This document shows, piece by piece, positions 31,957-44,752 of a stretch of DNA of 47,500 bases. The stretch's first letter is position 1. Every line of letters starts with the position of its first letter. The notes under the pieces were generated by a model, which was not told where the DNA came from, did not search any database, and worked only from the letters and a program-made list of their open reading frames with translations. The stretch is from the NCBI RefSeq assembly GCF_964340395.1, contig NC_135565.1, positions 10,971,742-11,019,241 of the forward strand. Direction: 5' to 3'. This stretch comes from Glandiceps talaboti (lineage: Eukaryota; Hemichordata; Enteropneusta; Spengelidae). Made by a program: the position numbers and the translations under genes.

Positions 31957-32651
31957 GTAAATAACGACATTCTTAGGTATTAATGTATAGTTAACTAACA
32001 CTCGGTAAGTATCACGACAAGACAACATTACAGCTAAAATGATGTAGGTTTAGTGTTACACTCATGTAACATGGCATTTATTACACACCCTCTAATGCAA
32101 CAGAAACAATTAGATAGGTGCTGTGCACAGTGGGGATGAAGAAGTAGTCAAGTTGAAATGTTGATTCTTCAGTTAGAAAATAAACAATTACAGCCATTAC
32201 AATCATCAAGCCCATATCTAATGTTTTCATCAAAAGGCTATTTTTTACTGCAGTATGAAAGAATAACCATGCTTATCAGTGTTCAATGTGATTGGACAAA
32301 GGATCCCTTTGTACATGTGTTTGTTTTTGTCTCATTTGTTGTTAGCTTATTAGAATCGAAATATATGTCCAAAATGTAATGTCGCATGAGTGAACGCCAG
32401 GCCTACATCATGGTAGCTGTTAATATTGTTAATTAAAAGATTGACAACAAGAAAATCAATCATAGTAAGAACAAATAGACTCACACGATATATATAAATG
32501 TTACACATACACTGACAAATATGCGTGCTTACATGCGCGTGCTAGTTTATGCGTGCACGTGTGTATGTAAGTGTGTGTATGCGTGTGTGTGCGCGCGCGG
32601 TGGCCCGCATTCATACGCGTCGATCACCTTTGCATTTACTTATACATACAG

Positions 32652-32750
32652 GATGGTTTAAGACCACTTCAAGTTGGCGCACAAAGAGGGGAGGATAAAA
32701 TCATTCGACTATTACTTGACAATAATGCCATGGTAAATATTCAAGACAAG
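32652..32750 (+). CDS. Ankyrin exon F5 (core Ala to Gly)
   Basis: Phase-0 exon of 33 codons from atacag to gtatgt: DGLRPLQVGAQRGEDKII, then AMVNIQDK. The first Ala of the consensus TPLxxAA is Gly here and Ala in F1-F4 and F6. The 444-nt intron after it has a poly-C run near 32839. Confidence 0.9.
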
Positions 32751-33194
32751 GTATGTCTAGGAGCTGTTGGTGTTTTTTTGTATATATTAACTATCATACT
32801 GTGGCGGTCGATTCGGTAGAGGAATCAACCGATGCCACTCCCCCCCCCCCCAGGTATTTTCCCCAACCTTCCGATGTGTTTCACTTGTACGTTACTACAT
32901 TTACAAGGGTCTTGCACTGTAGCAACACACGATAGTTCGTTTGGTCAATACTGTGCTGATTTATTTCACCATTATCATCTATAATTATAATACACAATGG
33001 CAAGGAGGCAACGGGGTGTTGCAACAGAAAGATACTCATCAGTTGCAAGCCAAATCTTTTAAAACTAAACAGAGATACTAAATTAATGCGACGTAATGCC
33101 ATTATAATGTGAGCCATAAATTGTGTTTGTGCAGCTTGCAACAGGTAATGTGCATTTAAAGAACACTTCTTTCTATTTATTCCACTGCCTATAG

Positions 33195-33293
33195 AAAAAG
33201 CGTAGTTCGCTGCATCATGCCATAGCCAACAACAAGTATGAAACGGCCAAACTTCTTATTGACACTGAAGCTGATGTAAACCTCGTTGACAAG
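33195..33293 (+). CDS. Ankyrin exon G5
   Basis: Phase-0 exon of 33 codons from ctatag to gtaaga, same protein as G3 (HHAIANNKYETAKLL, EADVNLVDK). The 262-nt intron after it equals that of G3 in length. Confidence 0.9.
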
Positions 33294-33555
33294 GTAAGAT
33301 AGATTGAAATTTCATTTGGTAAATGGACAAATAAAGATGCATATTACTGTTATCATAATTTAAAATATACGTGTTTGTGACATTAGCCTCTATACAGACA
33401 GATCCCATGTGTCGTGTTCTTAATAAAATGGGTACGTTTTGTATGAAAATGGAATAACACATTTACGGGTGTTCCTTGCTGTAACTATTTGCACCATTCT
33501 ATTCTATGTTTAATTTGTCATGCTAACAATCAGATTGTGTTTTCCGTTGCAATAG

Positions 33556-33651
33556 AATAACCACACACCATTGTATACTGCTGCTGCAAACAGCTTTACA
33601 GAAAGTGTTCGTATTTTGATGAAAGCAGGAGGTAAAATCCATAGTAATGTG
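33556..33651 (+). CDS. Ankyrin exon H5
   Basis: Phase-0 exon of 32 codons from caatag to gtgagt, same protein as H3 (TPLYTAAANSF, KAGGKIHSNV). The 215-nt intron after it equals that of H3 in length. Confidence 0.9.
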
Positions 33652-33866
33652 GTGAGTACAGATATTAAGCTTAATGTGTTTCTATAGCTGTGTTTAAAGT
33701 CATTCAAACAGTCATACTATGATATCTGTATAGAGCAAGCGAAACACAATATTAGGATGTGTTTCTTATATAGTTTGAACATCAATAACTGTACAACAAA
33801 AGTTGTGAGGCTGATGATTGATTTTGGTTAAATTTTATGTCACATATCCCATGTATTTATTTTAAG

Positions 33867-33974
33867 GCAAGTCAAGAGAACATTGCACAAATATTTTGGG
33901 CAGCAGAGAATCATTTGAATAGTATTGTATCAGCACTAAATCTAGCTGATCTTGACATCAATCAATATGTGAAG
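33867..33974 (+). CDS. Ankyrin exon I5
   Basis: Phase-0 exon of 36 codons from tttaag to gtaagg: ASQENIAQIFWAAENHL, then LADLDINQYVK. The 384-nt intron after it holds a TG/TATG microsatellite. Confidence 0.87.
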
Positions 33975-34093
33975 GTAAGGTAACATTCTTTGCCAGCATT
34001 TCTAATATATGCATTAATACTATTGTGAGTATTGGATATACATCGTTTTAAACGTTTGATAGATGGAAAAGATCTGTGTGGGTGTGGTTGTGT

Positions 34094-34156
34094 GTGTGTA
34101 TGTATGTATGTATGTATGTATGTGTGTGTATGTATGTATGTATGTACGTATGAATG

Positions 34157-34185
<29 letters not shown>
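34094..34185. repeat. (TG)n/(TATG)n microsatellite
   Basis: Counterpart of the tract at 18984, with one TACG and one AATG interruption. Confidence 0.95.
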
Positions 34186-34189
<4 letters not shown>

Positions 34190-34358
34190 GTTAATTTTAT
34201 GTCCGCAAAACTACAAAATGCCTCAATTAAACATATATATACAACATAGCATGAAAGATGGATGTGTAAATATTTTGTCTACTTTTATCTGGGACATGAC
34301 ATTGTAAATCTCCATTTCTTAAGCAATACACTACGATATGTATTCATTTCTTTACAAG

Positions 34359-34457
34359 GATGGAAAATCAAGTCTTCATATCTTCGCTGAAATGGGAAAC
34401 AAAGAAGGTGTTGAGATAATGCTGAATAATAATGCTGACTATAACAGTTACTGTAAG
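34359..34457 (+). CDS. Ankyrin exon J5
   Basis: Phase-0 exon of 33 codons from tacaag to gtaaac, same protein as J3 (SLHIFAEMGNKEGVEIML, NNADYNSYCK). The 404-nt intron after it holds a CATA microsatellite. Confidence 0.88.
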
Positions 34458-34633
34458 GTAAACCACTCAACTCATGTTGTAGCATTTATTTTCTGTTTAA
34501 GAAATAAGGGAATGTAGACATTACAAGTAAAGTATAACATTACATTACTGTCAAAATGATTCCAGATATTGGAAATGCATTCTACTCTTTGTTGGTGAAA
34601 AATACATACGCACATAGAAGTAGGCAATCAAAA

Positions 34634-34706
34634 ATGTATACATACATACATACATACATACATACATACATACATACATACATACATACATACATACATA
34701 CATACA

Positions 34707-34737
<31 letters not shown>
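34634..34737. repeat. (CATA)n microsatellite
   Basis: CATA run in the J5-A6 intron, slightly longer than that after J3. Confidence 0.95.
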
Positions 34738-34740
<3 letters not shown>

Positions 34741-34861
34741 AGGTCAGTGTATCTGTCCATCTTTTCACGGTGAAAATATATGTTACCAAATGTAATATAG
34801 ACAAAGCAAACGATGTGGTCTCATGTAATGCATCTCATAACAGTCAAAATGTATATTCCAG

Positions 34862-34960
34862 GATGGTTACACACCTTTATTTTATGCTGGAAAGAAGGAA
34901 CACACAGAAATTGCCAGAAAGCTAGAGAAGAAAACTGAACGGCTACACAAAACTACCAAG
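34862..34960 (+). CDS. Ankyrin exon A6
   Basis: Phase-0 exon of 33 codons from ttccag to gtaaat, same protein as A4 (TPLFYAGKKEHTEIARKL). The 302-nt intron after it is mostly a GA/GT microsatellite. Confidence 0.88.
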
Positions 34961-35035
34961 GTAAATATATTATATTTTACAGGATTACGCTCATGAATAC
35001 ATGAAAGAATACTTATTGATTCTTAACAGTTTAAT

Positions 35036-35153
<118 letters not shown>

Positions 35154-35262
35154 AGAAGGTTTTCTTGAAAAGCATTGATGATGATAAGCTAAACAATTAA
35201 CTAAATCATTTTGAAATTCTCATGTTATTGTTAATGCACCATTATTTATATTTTTAATACAG

Positions 35263-35367
35263 AAAAGCCTCTTACACTATGCTGTATCAGAACAATTTTC
35301 AACGGTTGCGAGAACCTTGAAGGACATAGGTCTTGATATCAATACGGAAATAGAGATCCCCGATAAG
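35263..35367 (+). CDS. Ankyrin exon B6
   Basis: Phase-0 exon of 35 codons from atacag to gtaaaa, same protein as B4 (LLHYAVSEQFSTVARTL, DINTEIEIPDK). The 475-nt intron after it holds nothing recognisable. Confidence 0.88.
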
Positions 35368-35842
35368 GTAAAATGATAACAACACAATTTTCATTACATA
35401 AAATCATATTCTTATAATTAGTGTTAGCCACACACCATAGTCATTGGAATGGAAAAACACAATGAATCAAGCAGGCACGAAGTTTAACTGAAAAAATGTC
35501 AAAAATCTTTTTCAAAAACCGTTGGAAAGAATTTGACAACCAGCTCAAAATACTTACAACATTTAAGATGTGCAAAATAGTCGACTGTGAAAAGAGGATA
35601 ATTACACCTCATACAAGCAGGAAAGAAGTACGCTAAAGGACGAACCCAATTATACTCAAGCAGTTTGACATCATTACATAAATTTCAAAGCTTCGCTAGA
35701 AAACCTGTATAAAGGAACATACATGTTCGTACATGTATTTCGTTATTTGTAGAAACAAAAACAATCACTACTTATCATGTTAGCAAGTCATGTACATTGT
35801 ACGTGTGCAAGCATATTTCGAGATGTGTTTATTGTATTATAG

Positions 35843-35950
35843 CCGGATATTAAGGGCCACACAATTCTTCACCAAGAAGCAGGCGTTGGTGAAAAAAGTG
35901 TCATTCAACTCTGTCTAGAGCTAGAAGCAGACGTCGACCAAAAAGATAAG
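35843..35950 (+). CDS. Ankyrin exon C6
   Basis: Phase-0 exon of 36 codons from attatag to gtaaga, same protein as C4 (GHTILHQEAGVGEKSVIQL). The 1,243-nt intron after it contains the second Penelope-like fossil. Confidence 0.88.
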
Positions 35951-36060
35951 GTAAGAATTGATTTTGTAATTTGAGTTTTTTTAAACATAGTGTTTTAAAC
36001 ACTTCGGGGGCAAATTGCCATACTTTCAGCATTCGGCAAGATATTTATCTATCTTTTTTA

Positions 36061-36541
36061 GACTAAAAACACCAAACTACATAAGATGTTCAACAAAATG
36101 AAATGTTAAATTAAGTTACAGTTGTACGCCAATTTTTGTGAAAACCCACAACAAGGTAGTTAGTGCAGACTTTACACAAGCACCAAATAAATCCTGTAGC
36201 TGTAGAAACCGAAAACGGCGTCCGCTCAACGGAAATTGCCAATCAACCAGCATAATGTACAAGGCACAAGTCACATCAAATAGCAACAAAACAAAACCCT
36301 ACTTTGGGCTGACAAAGAACACGTTTAAACAGCGATTCTCAAACCCCAAACACATTTACTGAATCTGAATTAGTCTCGAAATGTTGCCAAGAAAGTTAAT
36401 ATTCCCTCGCCAACTATAGACGTTAACCTCCGTAAGGATTAGTTTAGCCCGACCAGCTTGTTACGCAATACACAAACATTTAATGTGTATATATCTTATC
36501 AGTTGCCTGATTATCGCTGAGGAAGCGTGAAACTCTGAATA
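36061..36541 (+). mobile_element. Penelope-like element fossil (copy 2)
   Basis: Same fossil as at 20950, shifted by 15,111 bp; the GIY-YIG frame is 36138-36362 with the same translation. The hammerhead-like core candidate is at 36517-36535. Inherited by segmental duplication. Confidence 0.78.
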
Positions 36542-37193
36542 ATAACTTATAATATTCGTATACCTTTTACTGAATGGCGGCCATAACAAATCAATTTAGT
36601 GCTGCATAAATAAAAAAAGAACTTCAATACAAAGAGAGTCCATTGAAGTGCCTAACCCCATATGATCATATGCAAGCTTTTGTATGAAAGTGATCTTTGA
36701 CTTTCTGGGCTAATTATCAAAATCAAGTCATTGCTTACATACCTGCTTCTTTTAAGTGTGGCCATTTTCTTTCGCAATGTCTAAAGGTAATGCAGAACAA
36801 GAGATCAAATTTACATACATTACTTTTAGTGACATAAGTTTTAACTTAATGGTGGTCATATTTGTTGAACAATCATGATTCACTGCATATCTCAAAAATA
36901 TTAACTGTATTCAAGTGTCTATCGCTATATCATTAGGTGTAAATTTCTTTTAATACACTGACCTTAAAATTCCGCCCATTTCCTGCTTATCACAGACAAT
37001 TTTTAATATATATTTATCTATTGCTACTAATTTCTATTAAATTATGTCACCATTCAGTCACATAAAAGTAAAGGCTTATCGATAAACAATTCAAGTGAAA
37101 TACCTAAATAGTTCATTTTAAATGACTTAGTGTAATATTTATTGATGGAGTTGTTATCAGAAGATATTGTACATTTGATTTGATGTTCGACAG

Positions 37194-37292
37194 AATGGAA
37201 GAACCCCCCTTTTCTACGCAGTGGAGCAAAATAAGGTGGAAAATGTTCAGATATTACTACAATCAGGAGCAAACCTCATACCAAGGACAGAG
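37194..37292 (+). CDS. Ankyrin exon D6
   Basis: Phase-0 exon of 33 codons from cgacag to gtcagc, identical to D4 (TPLFYAVEQNKVENVQILL). The 587-nt intron after it holds the same direct-repeat pair. Confidence 0.88.
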
Positions 37293-37342
37293 GTCAGCAG
37301 CTTCACTCTTTTATTTCATTCATTTAAATTCTAAACTTTATT

Positions 37343-37760
37343 GCAGTGGCGGGCATTTTGAATATTTAATGAGGTCACATGACCGAAATTTGCATCTCTT
37401 TGGGATTCTTTTGTTATGTCAGTCCAAAAATATATTGTTTTATCAGATCATCTTTGTCAGTTTGTACTCAAGCAATTCTTCAATACGATACTTTCATTCT
37501 TTGAATTCCATGCAAAAGTAGCAAGTTTCCGTATGTTTACCAGATACTATATTGGGTGAAAATCAAAATTATATTGCTATATATTTACATATTACGTAAT
37601 ATTTCCATATTATCCCACAGGCTTGTAACATTAAGGGCTAAAAGGCAGTAAAAAATTGAGAATTGTTTACTCTCAACAATACGAATAGAAAAATATGTAA
37701 GATTTTCAAAAACTTTACTTAATCGGTGGCCATTTTGAATATTTAATTATGTCACGTGAC
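37343..37760. repeat. Direct-repeat pair in the D6-E6 intron
   Basis: Copy of the pair at 22232-22649 (arms 37343-37383 and 37724-37760). Confidence 0.5.
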
Positions 37761-37879
37761 ACGTCACATTATGTAACATTATACTCACACCTATACTATA
37801 CCCTCTCAGGGGCCTTGTGTTCAAATGGTTAAACTGTCAAATACACAGTACAGATATGCTAATTTCAAATCTTTTACAG

Positions 37880-38059
37880 TACGAGAACGAACCAGTGGAG
37901 CATTTGACAGAGTGTTCCAATGCAGTAGATGATCACAAACCAAGCCTAGCGTATTCTTCCTGTGATCACCCAATTTATCTAGCTGCAAAAATGTATGATA
38001 ACCCAAACTATATCAATACGCTGAAGGAAGCTGTGGTTGATATAGATGAACAGTGTAAG
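37880..38059 (+). CDS. Ankyrin exon E6 with linker
   Basis: Phase-0 exon of 60 codons from ttacag to gtaaat, same protein as E4 (linker VEHLTECSNAVDDHK; VDIDEQCK). The only exonic difference between modules 4 and 6 is here, CAC versus CAT for His. The 495-nt intron after it holds a CA/CATA microsatellite. Confidence 0.87.
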
Positions 38060-38269
38060 GTAAATGACAACCTTCAATGTCAGAAATGACTCCTATAAAT
38101 CATATGTCAACTAAACGACTTCTGTAAGGATTGCTATTTCTATATCCGTTTATATCAAATTTTATACCAAATTATATGCAATTTGAAGAATTACTAAAAA
38201 TTATTAAGGCAAACGATGAATAAAAACTTCACCATAAAGCCATATCAGACATATATGTGCGCTTTGTTA

Positions 38270-38323
<54 letters not shown>

Positions 38324-38436
38324 GCATGCATACATACATACATACATACATACATACATACATACATACATACATACATACATACATACATGTACATACA
38401 TACGTACATACGTACATACGTACATACATACATACA

Positions 38437-38470
<34 letters not shown>

Positions 38471-38503
38471 CATACATACATACATACATACATACATACA
38501 TAC
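38270..38503. repeat. (CA)n/(CATA)n/(CGTA)n microsatellite
   Basis: Counterpart of the tract at 23158, with a CA run about 24 nt longer and a different CATA/CGTA order. Confidence 0.96.
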
Positions 38504-38554
38504 ATGAACTGATTGATTGCAAATAATATATCTCAAATGCTTTGAATCACTTAG

Positions 38555-38653
38555 GATGGTTTGACACCACTTCAAGTTGCCGCGCTTAGAGGGAAGGATA
38601 AAATCATTCGGATATTACTTGACAATAATGCCAGAATAAATGTTCAAGACGAG
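38555..38653 (+). CDS. Ankyrin exon F6
   Basis: Phase-0 exon of 33 codons from cttag to gtatgt, same protein as F4 (TPLQVAALRGKDKIIRILL, ARINVQDE). The 476-nt intron after it holds nothing recognisable. Confidence 0.9.
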
Positions 38654-39129
38654 GTATGTGGTTACTTATTTGTGTATTGAAACTGCTAAGTACTAATATA
38701 TAATACTAAAGTATAATTCCACAGCAAATATCGATTTGATATTGTCATTCCGTTCCTGTATTCAATCAGATAGTAAATTCGTAAGAACACATATTTGTAC
38801 AGGTGACTGCACTAACTTAACTTTATAAAGGTTTACAAGCAATGTCAATGTCTTGTATCTATAATATCAAAGTAAACTCTGTTATTCGAATTGTCAACTT
38901 CACTCCCCAGTTCTGTATCTGTGCGTAGACGTGATGCTTCATTGTTATGTACACTCGCGTTGCAAACGATTGAACGTTGTTGCGATATAGAAACGATATA
39001 AAATAACATTCTGTGGGAGTTGGTATGACACCGTTGTGAGCCTTCCATTGATTATAACAATGAACTTAGTTTATATGCGTTATATGTCATTTTAAAGTCA
39101 ACATATTTATATCGTTTTATTACCAACAG

Positions 39130-39228
39130 AAACAACGGAGTTCACTTCATCACGCTGTCTTAAACAATAAGTATGATACAGTCAAACTTCTTATTGACAG
39201 AGATGCTGATGTAAATCTCGTTGACGAG
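39130..39228 (+). CDS. Ankyrin exon G6
   Basis: Phase-0 exon of 33 codons from caacag to gtaaga, same protein as G4 (SSLHHAVLNNKYDTVKLL). The 783-nt intron after it holds nothing recognisable. Confidence 0.9.
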
Positions 39229-40011
39229 GTAAGATATTACGGGGAAATGTAAGAACACAACTATGTTCGCCACCATGAATTCAAACATGGACGTTTTACT
39301 AATACATTCATAGGTCAACCTTTTGATGCAATGAAGATAGATGTTCGTTATCACACAAATACCTCCCATTCATCATGGACTTCAATATTGTGTGCTCTCA
39401 GACAGGCCAAAAGCCAAATCACTCAGTTCTACCAAACTATTTCCTTGTAATGGTCTGAATGATTACTTTTCTTCTTATTAACCCTCTACGATCACAATCT
39501 TCGTAAAATGTATGTATGTGGCACTCAATGCACACGTTACTATTTTGGTTGGCAGAAAGCTAATTAAGATAATACGGTATAAGAATCTATGATATATGAT
39601 ATGACCTCACGATCATAAGGGTCACCTCGCCATGGCTAATTTTAGATTTATGAATTAACATCTCCCGACAATCTAATTGATGTTGGCCTTTGTACGCCAT
39701 ATTGTATAGGCATGTCGAGAATATGCTACAATGAGACATTCCAGTGAAGTTCTATACTTGTTGAACCAATAATGACTTGTCGGTTTAATGTTCCAAATAT
39801 ATAATCGCATGGAATCAATGTTAGCATTACTTATTTGATTCCTAGCCACTACAATTAGACTCGCCTTTGACTCAATGATGTATCCATTCGTGGATCATAC
39901 TCCTGTCAAGGCTTATGGTGATGTAACACAAACATTAGTTAATGTAGTGGGAGTACATGTAAGTACATAGACATAATGTGATTCCAATCATTTTTACTCT
40001 CCGTGTTATAG

Positions 40012-40107
40012 AATAATAAGACACCGCTGTTTTCTGCTGCTGAAAGAAAGTTTACAGATTCTGTTCGAGTTTTGTTAAGAGCCGGGAGCAAAATTAACAC
40101 AAGTGTG
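40012..40107 (+). CDS. Ankyrin exon H6
   Basis: Phase-0 exon of 32 codons from ttatag to gtgagt, same protein as H4 (TPLFSAAERKFTDSV, AGSKINTSV). The 555-nt intron after it holds nothing recognisable. Confidence 0.9.
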
Positions 40108-40662
40108 GTGAGTATATAATTATTTCATCCCAAATGGAGAAACAAGTCTCTGCTATAATTTTGTGGTAGCTAGGCTGAATCATGAAGGGAATTCCGTGCT
40201 GAACATTTTGATATTAAACTTATAAAGTAATACATCTATCAACGTAAAAAAATTTAAAAAGCGATCTAAGAGTCGAAAGAGTAGCGGTGGATATATCAGG
40301 CATACTGAGGTACATTTGTATAGGTGAGTTAGTTTCGGCGCTACATTTATCCGGAATGCATAGTAGTCAAGAGGTTAACAACATAAATCAAGGCTTCAAT
40401 ATTAATTTGTGTACATTGTCGTTATTATAAGATTTCTTTGTGATCAATCGTTCGAGGAAATATTCTATCTTCGGGACACATCTAAGTATAACTAAATTAT
40501 AATCAGATTATTCGGCTGCTATGTACGATTTACCAACATTCTCGATTACTTTGATTGTATTATTGAAATATATGTTACATTTACAGAATGTAAATTGTTT
40601 CCACAATTCTTAGTTTAAACGAGGTATGGTTTTATCAATTACATCGTTACCTTTTTTTCAAG

Positions 40663-40770
40663 ATGAGTTCACATAATATTGGACAGATATTTTGGGCAGC
40701 TGAGAATCATTTGACAGATGTTGTGTCAGCACTAAATGTTCGTGAACTTGACATTAATGAACATGTGCAG
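40663..40770 (+). CDS. Ankyrin exon I6 (starts with ATG)
   Basis: Phase-0 exon of 36 codons from ttcaag to gtaacg, same protein as I4 and again opening with ATG (MSSHNIGQIFWAAENHL). The 691-nt intron after it holds nothing recognisable. Confidence 0.85.
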
Positions 40771-41461
40771 GTAACGGAATATTCCTTTTATTTGTCATGT
40801 AAGCTTATGCAATTGCACAAAGGTTTTGATCTAATAATCGTATTGTGCAATTTTCATTCTATCAATTTGTCTACACGTGATCCCACCTTATAGAACGTCG
40901 AATAATCAGTCATTCCGACAACCATATTTCTCGCCTGAACTCCCTGAACTATTTTTGGAAGACCTAAGAAGTTTGACAAATTATTAAAAATGTTGACTTG
41001 TCACGCTATCTTATTGATTCACTGATTCATTGATTCATAAGATGCCTAGTTATGATTACTTGTTTAATAATAATAGTTATAGCTTCCTTTGAGATATTGC
41101 TCATAAGAATAAAATATACAAGACAAAATAAAAACAAATCAAAATCGAGCAGGACATAAAAAAAAGCAACCAAAAGCACTAGTTATGTTCACCAATATGT
41201 GCAGTCATTGAATTACCAATATTATGAAGCATAGAAAATGTAGGATTATGTTAGACCATGTACATATTATTTTCACGTCCAGTATGGTCATTTCAAAATA
41301 TGTCTTTACATTTTGGTTGTCAAACAGTTGATTGCTCTTTAAAAAATCAAATACCATAGACGTCACGTGTTGAAATCACAGTGTAGAAATGTGTATATAT
41401 GTACATGGTGTGAAACTGTATTGCTAGGGATTAAAGCTGTGTTGCATGCTTTCTCTAAAAG

Positions 41462-41560
41462 AATGGGAAACCGTGTCTTCATGTGTTTGCTGAAAATGGA
41501 GACACAAAAGCTGTTAGGATAATGCTGGAAAATGGTGCTGACTATAACAGCTACTGTGAG
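41462..41560 (+). CDS. Ankyrin exon J6
   Basis: Phase-0 exon of 33 codons from taaaag to gtaatg, same protein as J4 (CLHVFAENGDTKAVRIML). The 1,778-nt intron after it carries the second copy of the 1.18-kb element. Confidence 0.88.
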
Positions 41561-41743
41561 GTAATGAACACAGTTTGTCATATCATATGTTCTCCATATA
41601 GGTCTAAATAGTCAATTTATTTGAACAATGTACTAGGATATCTTTTATTACACAGCCAACACCTTGTTGTATATCACGACATTGCACAACTTGAAATTGT
41701 CGTACCTCTTTCCAGTAATACCACTGCTGACTGCCAACAACAC

Positions 41744-41826
41744 ATTTTTAGCACAACTGAACTGATGAGGTTCAGTAGTGCTATAGGCATGGCAAAGTGT
41801 CTGTATGTCTGTCTGTCTGTCTGTCT

Positions 41827-41865
<39 letters not shown>

Positions 41866-42939
41866 TAAACAACTTAAAGTCAAAAACTGCTGGACCGATT
41901 GCTTTGATATTTGGTGGTCATGTTACTTCTGGTGTCTAGTTGGGAAATTGTTCAAATGAAAGTGATTGCATCAGGGATGTGGGTTTTGGGTCAAAAAATG
42001 TGATTTTTGGTCAAAAAACTTAAACTCAGAAACTACTGGGCAGATTGGTGCGAAATTTGGTGGGAACATTCTTAAGGGGGTGTAAAGTAAGATTTGTTCA
42101 TGACGGGATGATTCCATCTGTGATATGCAAATTAGGGCTGAAAATGTGTCTTTTTGGTTAAAAATCTATAATTCCAAAACCACTGAGCAGACTGGGCTGA
42201 AATTTAATGGAAATGCATTTAGGGATGTATGGACGAAGATATGTTAAGCATACCATGATTCCATGAGTGATATGGAATTAAGGTGTAAAAATGTGAATTT
42301 TGGTCAAAAACTTATATCTCAAAAAATACTAAGTGAATGAGTTTGAAACTTGGTGAGATGTTTCTAGAAGTGTTATTCTTTGTCATTGCTTTTCCTCAAA
42401 AATCTTCAACTCTGAAATTACCCAGTAGATTGAGCTTAACTTTGTTGAGAATGTGTAGATTTGTCCTCATTAATAGCTGACACAGTGAGAACAGTACATT
42501 GTTAATTAACTATAATGTTTACTTTACTATTTCCTCTGGTGGTAAAGCATGGCCAGTTTGGTTTATGACTGGATTATGTAATATATTGTAAGACAGCTGT
42601 TTCATCACCTACCCATATAAACTGAATGTAGCTGGCTTTTACAATATTACAATAAGACAACCAAGAAAGACAAACCTGTTACATTGGTATGACTTGGTTC
42701 CAAATTGATTTTAAAAAATAAAGAAGTACAAAACCTTGTAGACACATCCCTTTAAAGTTTGATTAGGATGTTGCTATACTTGTCTTGTACACTTCCAACA
42801 TAGGATGGCTGGATTATGATGATGGAAATTAGGTATGAAAATTTTGTTTTGGTTACAACTTTAAATCTTCAAAAAATTATATATCTATCATTGCCCTGAA
42901 CATGAAGTTGTGCGGCAACGCAATATTTGCGCTATTTTT
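41744..42939. mobile_element. 1.18-kb repetitive element with hairpin ends (copy 2)
   Basis: Element 41750-42933 (1,184 bp), nearly identical to that at 26599, with ATTTTT on both sides and the same left hairpin (41750-41782). It differs by scattered bases and in its TG microsatellite. Inherited with the 15-kb duplication. Confidence 0.75.
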
Positions 42940-43338
42940 GTAATTGAAATTAGTAAATTAGTGCAGTTAAGGTAATTCGAGTAGAGGGATATATGCTTAC
43001 CAATGTGAGTAGCTAACCAAAACCTCAATTGACATGTTACCCCTGACGCGTAAGTTCAAAGATTAATGTAAGACACCATTTTTTTTTGTATTGATTATTC
43101 TACCATTAAACTTTCGTTAGTTACCATGATATCACCGGACACTCAGAAGTCATTTTCCCGTACGTATTCATGCCACTAAAATCGAGCAATAGGGGCTAAA
43201 AGTGAGAATTTGTACAATAGATATATCTCAACAATTGTATCAAATATAGTAATTTTTATTTTAAAAGAAGCTCAAAGGACTATATTGACAGTCTAATGTC
43301 AATATAATAATAATGTTTATGATGCATATTTATTCCAG

Positions 43339-43437
43339 AATGGCTTCACAGCCTTGTTTTATGCTGCAAAGGAGGAGCATAAAGAAGTTGCCGAAATATT
43401 ACTAAAGAAGACTCAGCGATTACACAAGGATACTAAG
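43339..43437 (+). CDS. Ankyrin exon A7
   Basis: Phase-0 exon of 33 codons from ttccag to gtaaat, same protein as A5 (NGFTALFYAAKEEHKEVA). The 1,315-nt intron after it carries the third copy of the 336-bp inverted-repeat element. Confidence 0.88.
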
Positions 43438-43637
43438 GTAAATTGCAATGTCTTAGAGACCTTTGTTCATGAAATTCCCAGTCATTAGATACAGCGAATT
43501 TCGTAATACCGTTCAGCTTTTCTGTTTGATACAACCACACAGAAAACAATAAGAAACAAAGTGGACATGCTATACATTAAGATAACAAGATTGAATAAGT
43601 ATAGATTGTTGCTATTTGTCTATGTGAAATGAACTAC

Positions 43638-43993
43638 ACATACCACCCAAGCTGATTAAAATCCGATGTAGATGTCGGCTAATCGTTCATTGCTATTTTA
43701 CCTTCGTTATTTTGCCTGAATTTGAAGTATTGTTCGATTCATAGAAATATTTGCCACAGATGTGTTGCGTACATGTCTGCCCATGACAAGTAAGACGCAA
43801 CCTTATTGGCTGTGTGTCTCATTGAGCAGAAATTCGTTTGCATGCGTGCCACTTCATATGTAGAGGAGGCGATCAGGCTAAAAAATGTAAACATGTACCA
43901 AGAAGGTCAATTCAGGCAAAATAACGAAGGTAAAATAGCAATGAAAGATTAGCCGACATCTACATCGGATTTTAATCAGATCGACATGCCACC
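43638..43993. mobile_element. Inverted-repeat DNA element with 10-bp TSD (copy 3)
   Basis: Element 43648-43983 (336 bp) with flanks ACATACCACC and ACATGCCACC, the same drifted ends as the copy at 28495. Confidence 0.87.
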
Positions 43994-44752
43994 ATACAGG
44001 CATCGAATGAACACCCAAAAAACAAGGAAAACAATGGCTCCCGAATGTCTGAATGGACTTGCAATACATTTAAATGGTTTATTTCAGTTAGCAAAAAATG
44101 CTACCTTGGTATTGAAGTGTGGCAAATGCAGGTACCTTTTGGATTCCGCGGGGTTGTATCAAACAGAAAAGCTGCATGCTATTATGAAATTCACTGTACT
44201 TGTATATTTTCGCAAACAATTGGTTGTTGGACATGTTGGTTAACATAAAGATATACACGGGTAAATTACAGCACATGACTAATAAAATGATGCAGAACTT
44301 TAAAATGACGTTGGACTAGTGAAGACACCATGCGTATCCAGATTTCAAACACTTCTTTAAAACTCATCATGCTCTTTGCCATGAAAGGAGCATAAATGAT
44401 TCAGAGAGTAGTGCATGTCTGCATTTAGCATTGTGACGTAAAGGGCACCCTTTGTGTGCACTCAAAACGTAGCCCATCGAATCATATATTCGAGTTGGTT
44501 TACTAATATATTACATATTTTATAGTTACTAGCGATGATTAGACATGTTTCTGTAAGTAGTTATAGGATACCATGTCTAATTCCACACACAAATCTAAAA
44601 TATCGCAGATTTTTTCAGATCTGTCACACACTCTTTTAGCTTAAAATCTCGTTCCTTTCATGCAAATGAACTTTAAATATTTTGAAAGTATTATCGCTTA
44701 TCATCCAAAGTTGTCTGATATATAAATTCTTTTATAATATGTTTTATTACAG

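Larger units (their letters stand above)
28186..34861 (+). repeat. Ankyrin module 5 (alpha), exons A5-J5
   Basis: Complete alpha module of 364 residues. Exons A5-E5 are identical in protein to module 7; G5, H5 and J5 are identical to module 3. D5 has lost the usual donor sequence through a 15-bp intronic deletion, and F5 carries an Ala to Gly change at a core ankyrin position. Confidence 0.86.
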
